Shown here piece after piece: positions 1 to 6,052 of a stretch of 23,702 nucleotides of DNA; the first letter of the stretch is position 1, and each line of letters begins with the position of its first letter. A model generated the notes under the pieces. It was not told where the DNA came from. It did no database searches and was given only the letters and a program-made list of their open reading frames with translations. This stretch comes from Cellvibrionaceae bacterium (GTDB taxonomy: Bacteria; Pseudomonadota; Gammaproteobacteria; Pseudomonadales; Cellvibrionaceae): NCBI GenBank assembly GCA_021151525.1, contig JAGKXD010000064.1, forward strand, positions 1 to 23,702. The letters run 5' to 3'. A program made the translations under genes and the position numbers.

Positions 1-69
1 TACTTATTAAATAGGTTACTTATAACACCCATAACAATTCCCACAATTAATGGCACACCTCGCTTTGAG

Positions 70-96
70 GTTCACTTTGCGTGAACACTAAGTGAA
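70..96. promoter_or_regulatory. Overlapping inverted repeats, candidate operator
   Basis: The stretch contains GTTCAC-N5-GTGAAC (70-86). Overlapping it is TTCACTT (71-77) with its inverted copy AAGTGAA (90-96). The two dyads share the left arm, so they are mutually exclusive if folded as RNA, or they could be alternative protein-binding sites. A weak T-run (TTTTTT) follows about 12 nt later, so a terminator of an upstream gene is a less likely alternative. No regulator is identified. Confidence 0.3.
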
Positions 97-137
97 TCTT
101 GCGAAAGTTTTTTGCATCACGGATGATCGAAAAGGTT

Positions 138-166
138 TTGGATAACTCCTGTTTTATTTTTATAAA
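138..166 (+). promoter_or_regulatory. Candidate sigma70 promoter for the CBM6/thaumatin gene
   Basis: TTGGAT (138-143) is followed after exactly 17 nt by TATAAA (161-166). The -10 is a good match and the -35 is weak (TTG only). It would give a transcript leader of roughly 280 nt before the start at 454. A second weak candidate is TTGACG at 274-279, with an AT-rich TAATTA at 295-300. Confidence 0.3.
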
Positions 167-441
167 ATAAATAGAAGGCAATTCCTGCAGTAAACCAATT
201 TACGGTTTTTCACTGTAAAACAAGGTGTTTTAGGCTTGGTGACAATAACAATAAACACCATCCAAATTAAACCTTGACGCTGTAATCCTGATTTTAATTA
301 AACGTTTTTGTGCATTTATGTGCAGGAATTGTCTCGCCCCCAAAATAGCAAGATGCACACATAAAACATGTAAGGCCGCGTTGTGACAATTCATAAAACT
401 GAACATCCCGGATATTTATCCAATAGATAAACCAACCAGAT

Positions 442-449
442 GAAAGGAG
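442..449 (+). promoter_or_regulatory. Strong ribosome binding site
   Basis: GAAAGGAG lies just upstream of two adjacent ATG codons (454 and 457). The spacing favours the second ATG slightly, but both give the same protein apart from one Met. It supports a start here rather than at the internal ATG at 526, even though the latter would give a shorter, more conventional signal peptide. Confidence 0.6.
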
Positions 450-453
450 TTTA

Positions 454-2226
454 ATGATGATAAATTTTGAATCCTTTAGTAATTACGACATAAAAAATAA
501 GCGACGCCTTTCGCTATTTAACAATATGAAGTCCGTAAAAGCCGCGCTCATAAGCTCGTTGTTATTGGCCGTATGTGCGCTCCCCACTTACGCTGTGACT
601 TTTCAAGCAGAAGATTACAACGCGTTTAACGACACTACCGCAGGCAACCAAGGCGGCGCTTATCGCAGTGACAACGTCGATATTGAAGCAACCTCAGATA
701 CGGGTGGCGGCTTCAATGTAGGCTGGATTGAAGCGGGTGAATGGCTTGCCTATAACAACCTATCCATTCCTACCACGGGTTCGTACATTATCCGCATGCG
801 CGTTGCGAGCCCATCGGGCGGTACCGCATCGGTTGACCTTAACGCGGGTTCAATCCAATTCGGCAATATCGCCATTCCTGCAACTGGTGGTTGGCAGACA
901 TGGACGACGGTCACCAAGACGGTCACCATCAACGCAGGCACCTACAACCTTGGTGTGTTTGCACAAACTGGCGGCTGGAACTTCAACTGGATTGAAATTG
1001 CCGCTAACAATGGCAGCACGACCGGCAGCATCGCAACCTTGTACCAGCACTGCAATTACGGCGGTTGGTCTGCAGGATTTAATGCGGCTGGCTCCTATAA
1101 CCTGAGCGATATCACCTCTCGCGGTGGCGTAAATGACGATGCTTCTTCCATCAAGATTGCTGCGGGTTACGAGGCAGTTATCTATCAGGATGCAAACTTC
1201 TCCGGCTCATCTGTCGTCGTCAGCGGTGATGTTAGCTGCCTGAGCAACTTTAATGATATGGCATCCTCGATTGTCATTCGCCCCAAAGGCGGTGGTAATG
1301 GCACAGTCAACGGCACGCACAAACGCCTAAAAATTATCAATGGTTGCGGCAGCCCTATGTGGGTTCAATGGTTGACCGCACCGGGCGTAACGTTCAATGC
1401 AGCTAACCGCATAAAACTCAATGCATTGAATAATTTTGTTGAGTTTGATGTGCCCGACAAAGGCCTTCCATCCATGCGCTTCTGGCCAGGCTTTGGCTGT
1501 GACGCCAACGGCCAAAACTGCCGTGTTGGCGCGAGCGGCGGCCCTGCTAACTTGGGATTCACCTGCCCACCCGGCGGCTGTGCACCACCTATAGATTCCA
1601 AATTTGAAGCTTCGTTTGGCTGTATTCCCGGTGTATCTGATGCGGATTGTTTGAAAAACCCATCGGCTCCCACCCAACCTATTGGTCGCGGCGACTGGTG
1701 GAACTCAAGCTTTGTGGACGGCTATACCGCCCCCATGAAAGTACAAGTGCGGGGCACCTGCCCAGTTGGCCCACAGCCAGCGCCAGTCTTTGGCCCCGGC
1801 GGTCCAGTGGGCGGTGTTATCGATTGCTCGACGATTCGAGTTGCCGACTGCCCCACTACAGAAAACCTAAGCACCAACGGTCAGTTTCCCGCGCTTTCGA
1901 GTGTGAATTTGATCGCCACCAACCCAACCACAGGCGCGCAAGGCGGATGCTACTCACCTGGCTCCAAGCTGACCTTTAGCCATTGGGCTGCAGGTTTCAC
2001 CACTTATCCGGCTGACTCAGCGCAAGCCAAAATGTACTCCTGCCCAACACCACCGGTTTCACCCGACCAGTGCAGCGCTGGGCCAGCATCAAAAACCAAA
2101 TATCACAATATGGTTCACCAGCACTGTGCAACCTACACCTATCCCTATGACGACGGGGTTGGTTTATCCAGTTGCCCGGCAGCGACCGACTTGAGCTATG
2201 AAGTGACCTTCTACTGCCCGCAATAA
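454..2226 (+). CDS. Secreted CBM6 - beta/gamma-crystallin - thaumatin-like protein
   Basis: Predicted secreted glucan-active or glucan-binding protein of 590 aa. A basic N-region and hydrophobic core end near ALPTYA (about residue 47), a Sec signal peptide with an unusually long n-region. Residues 48-182 form a CBM6 module (QAEDYN, WIEAGEW, GGWNFNWIEI). Residues 193-276 form a beta/gamma-crystallin domain with two calcium motifs, NDDASS (227-232) and NDMASS (267-272). Residues 290-590 match the thaumatin/PR-5 family: RFWPGFGCDANGQNC, FVDGYTAPM, and a C-terminal CATYTYPYDDG...SYEVTFYCP stretch, with many cysteines suited to disulfides. Plant thaumatin-like proteins bind or cleave beta-1,3-glucan. 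Here the usual cleft Glu appears to be Lys383 and one cleft Asp appears to be Asn, so catalysis is doubtful. The N-terminal cassette is shared with the next gene. Domain calls are firm; the substrate is inferred. Confidence 0.88.
   Translation: MMINFESFSNYDIKNKRRLSLFNNMKSVKAALISSLLLAVCALPTYAVTFQAEDYNAFNDTTAGNQGGAYRSDNVDIEATSDTGGGFNVGWIEAGEWLAYNNLSIPTTGSYIIRMRVASPSGGTASVDLNAGSIQFGNIAIPATGGWQTWTTVTKTVTINAGTYNLGVFAQTGGWNFNWIEIAANNGSTTGSIATLYQHCNYGGWSAGFNAAGSYNLSDITSRGGVNDDASSIKIAAGYEAVIYQDANFSGSSVVVSGDVSCLSNFNDMASSIVIRPKGGGNGTVNGTHKRLKIINGCGSPMWVQWLTAPGVTFNAANRIKLNALNNFVEFDVPDKGLPSMRFWPGFGCDANGQNCRVGASGGPANLGFTCPPGGCAPPIDSKFEASFGCIPGVSDADCLKNPSAPTQPIGRGDWWNSSFVDGYTAPMKVQVRGTCPVGPQPAPVFGPGGPVGGVIDCSTIRVADCPTTENLSTNGQFPALSSVNLIATNPTTGAQGGCYSPGSKLTFSHWAAGFTTYPADSAQAKMYSCPTPPVSPDQCSAGPASKTKYHNMVHQHCATYTYPYDDGVGLSSCPAATDLSYEVTFYCPQ
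595..1281 (+). repeat. CBM6-crystallin cassette, copy 1
   Basis: This segment encodes the CBM6 and beta/gamma-crystallin domains and is closely similar, also at DNA level in places, to 2445-3134 in the next gene. Similarity stops at the junction with the thaumatin-like domain. It marks tandem duplication with replacement of the C-terminal module, or transfer of the cassette between genes. Confidence 0.8.
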
Positions 2227-2238
2227 ACCTGCAGTTGC

Positions 2239-2270
2239 GCCCTCCTTCAGCAACGAAGGAGGGCTTTTTT
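2239..2270 (+). terminator. Rho-independent terminator
   Basis: A perfect 10-bp GC-rich stem (GCCCTCCTTC, 2239-2248, pairing with 2255-2264) has a 6-nt loop and is followed directly by six T. It lies 12 nt after the stop codon of the CBM6/thaumatin gene, so the two secreted-protein genes probably do not depend on one transcript. Confidence 0.92.
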
Positions 2271-2305
2271 GCAAGGATGGTTTGGACAACTAGATATTTT
2301 CGACC

Positions 2306-2321
2306 GCCTGTAACCACAGGC
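2306..2321 (+). promoter_or_regulatory. Small hairpin in the leader of the GH16 gene
   Basis: GCCTGT-AACC-ACAGGC is a perfect 6-bp stem with a 4-nt loop, about 20 nt before the ribosome binding site. It has no T-tract, so it is not a terminator. It could be an operator dyad or an mRNA-stabilising hairpin. No clear -10/-35 pair was found in this short intergenic gap. Confidence 0.3.
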
Positions 2322-2351
2322 AACCCTATTAATTACCCATGAGGAACAATA

Positions 2352-3878
2352 ATGAATAACCCCTTTACTGGTTTCGCAAAACGCTCGCGACTGGCATTAG
2401 TCAGTTCGCTACTGCTGGCGGTGTGCGCAGCCTCAAGCCAAGCAGTGGTGTTTCAGGCGGAAAACTACAACGCCTTTAACGATACAACGGCCGGCAACCA
2501 AGGCGGCGCTTATCGCAGTGATAATGTCGATATAGAAGCCACCAGCGATGCGGGCGGCGGCTACGATGTAGGCTGGATCGAAACCGGCGAATGGCTGGTT
2601 TACAACAGCCTGAGCATCCCAACCACCGGCACCTACACCATCAACATGCGCGTTGCCAGCCCGAGCGGCGGCACTGCTTCTGTGGATTTAAACGCGGGCT
2701 CAATCGTACTCGGTGACTTCGCCATTCCAGCCACTGGCGGCTGGCAAAACTGGACGACCGTCTCCAAAACAGTGACGCTCAACGCTGGCACTTACAACCT
2801 TGGCGTATTCGCCAAATCAGCGGGCTGGAACTTCAACTGGATTGAAGTTGTTGCCAGCGGTGGCGGCTCTACCACCGGTAGCGTCGCAACTGTTTACCAA
2901 CACTGTAATTACGGCGGCTGGTCTGCGGGTATGGATGCAGCAGGTTCTTACGACTTGGGCGCATTACAGGCCAAAGGCTTCGTGAACGATGATGCATCAT
3001 CCATTAAAGTTGCGGCCGGTTACGAAGCCGTGCTTTACCAAAACGCAGGTTTCTCTGGAACATCTGTTGTAGTGAGAGGCGAAACAGCTTGCTTGAGTAA
3101 CTTTAATGATGTGGCCTCTTCCATCGTTATCCGCAAAATTGCAGCAGCTCCGACTTGGGCAGATGAGTTCGATAGCATCAACAGCGCCAATTGGTCATTT
3201 GAAACTGGCGGTGGCGGCTTCGGCAATAGCGAGCGCGAGTACTACACCAACGGCCAAAATGCTTCGATTCAATATGATGCCCAAGCTGGCAGCAATGTAT
3301 TGGTGATTGAAGCGCGCAAAGAGAACCCCGCTAACTACAACTGTTGGTACGGTCGCTGTGAATACACCTCTGCCCGTATGGTCACCAGCGGCAAGAAAAC
3401 CTTTACTTATGGTCGCATTGAAGCGCGCCTGAAATTGCCACAAACACAAGGCATTTGGCCCGCGTTCTGGTTGCTCGGCAACGACATTGGCTCAGTCGGT
3501 TGGCCCACCTGTGGAGAGATCGACATTATGGAGCACGTTGGTTTTGAAGCAGTGACTACCCATGGCGCTATGCACGGCCCGGGCTATTCAGGCAATACGC
3601 CGTTCACCGGCGCTAACTACCTGAATGAGTCCGTCGCCAACAATTACCATGTGTATGCAGTGGAATGGAATGCGAATGGCGTGAAGTATTTTGTTGATGG
3701 TACAAACTTCTACAGCCTGACCAAACAACAAGTACAAACCTACGGTAACTGGGTCTTCGATCACCCTATGTTTATTCTGCTAAACGTAGCTGTTGGCGGT
3801 TCCTGGCCAGGCAATCCTGATGGCACAAGTACCTTCCCGCAACGTATGTACGTAGATTACATCCGCGTTTATCAGTAG
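2352..3878 (+). CDS. Secreted GH16 endo-beta-1,3-glucanase with CBM6 and crystallin domains
   Basis: Predicted laminarinase-type enzyme (508 aa) that hydrolyses internal beta-1,3 (or mixed) glucan bonds outside the cell. The signal peptide ends near ASSQA (about residue 31). A CBM6 module covers 33-166. A beta/gamma-crystallin domain covers 179-262, with calcium motifs NDDASS (212-217) and NDVASS (252-257). The GH16 catalytic domain runs from about 266 to 508. The GH16 signature GEIDIMEHVG is intact, with Glu389 as predicted nucleophile, Asp391 as helper and Glu394 as acid/base. GIWPAFWLLG and the C-terminal YVDYIRVYQ strand are typical of the family. The start is supported by GAGGAA six nt upstream. 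The gene sits between two terminators, so it is probably monocistronic. Exact substrate preference cannot be read from sequence. Confidence 0.95.
   Translation: MNNPFTGFAKRSRLALVSSLLLAVCAASSQAVVFQAENYNAFNDTTAGNQGGAYRSDNVDIEATSDAGGGYDVGWIETGEWLVYNSLSIPTTGTYTINMRVASPSGGTASVDLNAGSIVLGDFAIPATGGWQNWTTVSKTVTLNAGTYNLGVFAKSAGWNFNWIEVVASGGGSTTGSVATVYQHCNYGGWSAGMDAAGSYDLGALQAKGFVNDDASSIKVAAGYEAVLYQNAGFSGTSVVVRGETACLSNFNDVASSIVIRKIAAAPTWADEFDSINSANWSFETGGGGFGNSEREYYTNGQNASIQYDAQAGSNVLVIEARKENPANYNCWYGRCEYTSARMVTSGKKTFTYGRIEARLKLPQTQGIWPAFWLLGNDIGSVGWPTCGEIDIMEHVGFEAVTTHGAMHGPGYSGNTPFTGANYLNESVANNYHVYAVEWNANGVKYFVDGTNFYSLTKQQVQTYGNWVFDHPMFILLNVAVGGSWPGNPDGTSTFPQRMYVDYIRVYQ
2445..3134 (+). repeat. CBM6-crystallin cassette, copy 2
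   Basis: Partner of the cassette at 595-1281. Runs such as AYRSDNVDIEATSD and YQHCNYGGWSAG are identical in both proteins, whereas the sequences downstream (thaumatin-like versus GH16) are unrelated. Confidence 0.8.
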
Positions 3879-3887
3879 CCCTAAACG

Positions 3888-3915
3888 AAAGAACCCGACT
3901 TAGGTCGGGTTCTTT
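3888..3915. terminator. Bidirectional rho-independent terminator
   Basis: AAAGAACCCGAC (3888-3899) pairs with GTCGGGTTCTTT (3904-3915) around a TTAG loop. T-runs lie on the plus side and an A-rich flank serves the minus strand. It lies between the convergent ends of the GH16 gene (3878) and fxsA (3925) and can serve both. Confidence 0.9.
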
Positions 3916-3924
3916 TTAACTCCA

Positions 3925-4512
3925 TTAATCTGTATCTTTCGGCGTATCTGCCTGCTTCTTTTTGGATGACAACTCCACTACCTTGCCCTCCAACGCACGT
4001 CCTTCACCGGAATACTCATCTACCTTTGCACTACCCTCGTGGTCGTACACATTACCGCCAGCGAAATCATCGTTAGCGCCCGGTTTACCAAATCCACCAA
4101 AAGGATTCTGCCCAAAAGCACCGAAGCCGCCTTGACCAAAACCCTGGGGCGCGAAACCTTGAAACTGACCTTTTTTGGCAAGATGACGCGCAAAGGCTTT
4201 GCGCACAAAGGGAAGAAGGATGAGCAGCGCGATAAAATCGCTAAAGAATCCAGGAATGATCAAGAGTATGCCCGCAAACGCCTTAACTATGCCTTCGGCG
4301 ATTGGCCCCAAAGGCGACTGGGCAGATTGCGCGGCTTGGCTAGCTTTGATCATGGCGTTGATACCTTGAGCGCGCATCAGCTGCAGGCCGAAAAAGAACC
4401 CTGCGACTAACAAAATAAATGTCGCCCAACCGCCAATATATTCGCTCATTTTAATAATTGACCAAATCTCGGCAAACAGTAGCCCCAAAAACCACAACAA
4501 ACCTAAACGCAT
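3925..4512 (-). CDS. fxsA: FxsA family cytoplasmic membrane protein
   Basis: Small inner-membrane protein of 195 aa. FxsA in E. coli is known mainly because its overproduction suppresses F exclusion of phage T7; its normal role is unclear. The N-terminus has the family pattern: a membrane segment (LLWFLGLLFAEIWSIIK), then a hydrophobic stretch (WATFILLVAGFFFGLQLMRAQG), and a further pair of helices around ILLIIPGFFSDFIALLILLPFVR. The C-terminal tail (about 115-195) is Gly/Phe/Gln-rich and then charged, presumably cytosolic and disordered, and is longer than the minimal family core. GAGG precedes the ATG by 8 nt. The gene shares a bidirectional terminator with the GH16 gene and lies downstream of the DUF481 gene on the same strand, 53 nt away. 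Confidence 0.88.
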   Translation of the reverse strand: MRLGLLWFLGLLFAEIWSIIKMSEYIGGWATFILLVAGFFFGLQLMRAQGINAMIKASQAAQSAQSPLGPIAEGIVKAFAGILLIIPGFFSDFIALLILLPFVRKAFARHLAKKGQFQGFAPQGFGQGGFGAFGQNPFGGFGKPGANDDFAGGNVYDHEGSAKVDEYSGEGRALEGKVVELSSKKKQADTPKDTD

Positions 4513-4565
4513 ATTTCTTTCCTCAACAATGAAGCGGCTATATTACCACTAGACGGCTGGAGCGC

Positions 4566-5618
4566 TTACCACTTGTAGCTAACCCCCATAGAAAGACGAG
4601 TATCTTCGCCTTCGCGCCCCGGCTGAGGTTCATTGTCGAGCAAATAATCAAACTTAAATTCGGCGAAGACTTTATTCAAAATCATCGAGCTAATGCCCGA
4701 GGCCGTTTTCAAGCGCCAGTCTGAGTTATTTTCTAGCGAGTGGATTAATTCATTGTTGTGGAAAAACGAGACGCCCATGGGAAATGTGTAGCGAAAATCC
4801 ATACCTATGCGAACCGCGTAAAACTCATCGCTGTGTATAAAGTCTTGCGTGTTTTTATTGGGAGGAAGATATTTTTCATTGAGGTAAGCAACACCGGTTT
4901 TGAGTGCGAACGCCGTTTTTTTGTTTTCCCAAAATTGATAACCCGCACCCGAGCCCAGCAAAACATATTCGTCCAAACCGCGGCGCGGATCAGCACCCAT
5001 TACCGTGTTGTTGTACCAAAACCAACGCTCGCGCAAAAACCAATCGAGGGAATAGCGCGCGTTCCAGCGAGTTTGCGGTACCGAATAAAACCATGAGGAG
5101 CGCGCATACTCACCACCTACAACATGACGAAATTCGCCTAGGCGCGAATCTGCCTCCCCCTGCAAATTCCACTCATCGCGCACTTCGTTACCGCGCGAAT
5201 AAGCGCCCCATAAATTAATTTTGCCATGACTTATGAGCGCATCTTTTTTGTAATCCTCAAAAGGTTGCATGACCTTCAGGGTCAAAAAGGGAACCTGAAA
5301 AATTTGCGTGTCATCACCGCAACTATAACTCAGTTGATCATTTTCCAAGCCAATTAAACGACAGGCTTGGGGGCTGCCGTTGATTTTTAATTTTTGATCG
5401 GTGGCAATGGATTTGATATTGGTGCGCTTAATGGATTGCTCACCAAAATTGGTGGTTTTCCACACCAGTTGTTCACCATCCAAGCGCACCAACTGGCCAT
5501 CCACTCGGTCGCCATTCGCCAATTGGATAACGCCAGCCCGCGCGCTACCAACACTGATTATTAGCATAAAAAAAATGAAAATTTGCTTCACTGGATAAAC
5601 CGTCGCTCTAGCTGTCAT
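4566..5618 (-). CDS. DUF481 family outer-membrane-type protein
   Basis: Predicted exported protein of 350 aa. DUF481 proteins (YdiY-like, sometimes called salt-induced outer membrane proteins) are thought to form small beta-barrels; the function is unknown. A signal peptide ends near VGSARA. Residues 30-100 form a small N-terminal module (VIQLANGDRVDGQLVRLDGE) resembling SH3-like modules of such proteins. The rest is rich in alternating aromatic strands and ends in a terminal W after MGVSYK, typical of outer-membrane barrels. ATG at 5618 lacks a Shine-Dalgarno sequence. An in-frame GTG at 5591 would begin a more compact signal peptide (MKQIFIFFMLIISVGSARA) and is a real alternative start. Confidence 0.82.
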   Translation of the reverse strand: MTARATVYPVKQIFIFFMLIISVGSARAGVIQLANGDRVDGQLVRLDGEQLVWKTTNFGEQSIKRTNIKSIATDQKLKINGSPQACRLIGLENDQLSYSCGDDTQIFQVPFLTLKVMQPFEDYKKDALISHGKINLWGAYSRGNEVRDEWNLQGEADSRLGEFRHVVGGEYARSSWFYSVPQTRWNARYSLDWFLRERWFWYNNTVMGADPRRGLDEYVLLGSGAGYQFWENKKTAFALKTGVAYLNEKYLPPNKNTQDFIHSDEFYAVRIGMDFRYTFPMGVSFFHNNELIHSLENNSDWRLKTASGISSMILNKVFAEFKFDYLLDNEPQPGREGEDTRLSMGVSYKW

Positions 5619-5629
5619 AATCGAATTAG

Positions 5630-5658
5630 AAAGCCTGATCTGCCAATAGGCAAATCAA
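5630..5658 (-). promoter_or_regulatory. Divergent intergenic promoter and dyad upstream of the DUF481 gene
   Basis: On the minus strand TTGCCT, a 17-nt spacer and TCTAAT form a reasonable sigma70 promoter. Its -10 ends only 6 nt before the ATG at 5618. An imperfect palindrome GATCTGCC-AATA-GGCAAATC (5637-5656) overlaps the -35 and spacer and could be an operator. The gap is shared with the rightward ATL gene, so a regulator here could affect both directions. Confidence 0.4.
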
Positions 5659-5713
5659 GTAATGTTAATTAAGGTTAGCTGCTGCTCGATTCACCCAAAG
5701 TTTGACAACCACT

Positions 5714-6025
5714 ATGCTAGAAACTCAAGAACAGCGCAGAGAAGCCATTTATCTGGCGCTTGCACAAGTTCCAAAAGGCAAAGTCATTACCTATGGCAAC
5801 CTCGCCAAACTTGCTGGCATGCCCAACGGTGCGCGCTTGGCAGGCAAGCTCATGTGCGGGCTTCCCGCAGGCTCACGCTTGCCATGGCACAGAGTAATCA
5901 ATTCGCAAGGTAAACTTTCTTTGCCGCAAGATTCAGATTCCTATCGCGAACAACTAAAACGTTTGCAAAAAGAAGGCGTAGAAATTATTAACGGAAAAAT
6001 AAAACTGTCTGTTTACGCTTATTAA
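5714..6025 (+). CDS. Alkyltransferase-like (ATL) DNA base-flipping protein, MGMT family
   Basis: Cytosolic DNA repair accessory protein, 103 aa from this ATG. ATL proteins bind O6-alkylguanine, flip it out and hand the lesion to nucleotide excision repair rather than accepting the alkyl group. The sequence matches the MGMT DNA-binding domain: VPKGKVITYGNLAKLAGMPNGARLAGKLM, then LPWHRVINSQG. The methyl-accepting Cys of the PCHR motif is Trp (Trp58), the hallmark of E. coli Atl-type proteins. The length fits stand-alone ATLs, without the N-terminal domain of Ada or Ogt. An in-frame TTG at 5702 would add four residues; neither start has a clear ribosome binding site. The AmpG gene follows 27 nt downstream, probably on the same transcript. 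Confidence 0.9.
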   Translation: MLETQEQRREAIYLALAQVPKGKVITYGNLAKLAGMPNGARLAGKLMCGLPAGSRLPWHRVINSQGKLSLPQDSDSYREQLKRLQKEGVEIINGKIKLSVYAY

Positions 6026-6052
6026 CTTCATCTTTACTAGCGACATCAATTT

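Larger units (their letters stand above)
1..453. other. Gene-free upstream region of the first secreted-protein gene
   Basis: I see no credible coding region here on either strand. The stretch is AT-rich and holds several dyads: overlapping inverted repeats at 70-96, and an 11-bp perfect inverted repeat whose arms lie at 179-189 and 321-331. It also holds a candidate sigma70 promoter at 138-166 and ends with a strong ribosome binding site. It is best read as a long regulatory leader for the secreted CBM6/thaumatin gene. Whether an upstream gene ends just outside the window cannot be told. Confidence 0.5.

Noticed and set aside
728..1105. Open frame inside the CBM6/thaumatin gene
   Set aside because: Low-complexity Arg/Thr-rich translation overlapping a clearly conserved domain in the main frame; a shadow.
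5702..5713. TTG start for the ATL protein
   Set aside because: It adds only four residues and has no better ribosome binding site than the ATG at 5714; ATG preferred, though not proven.
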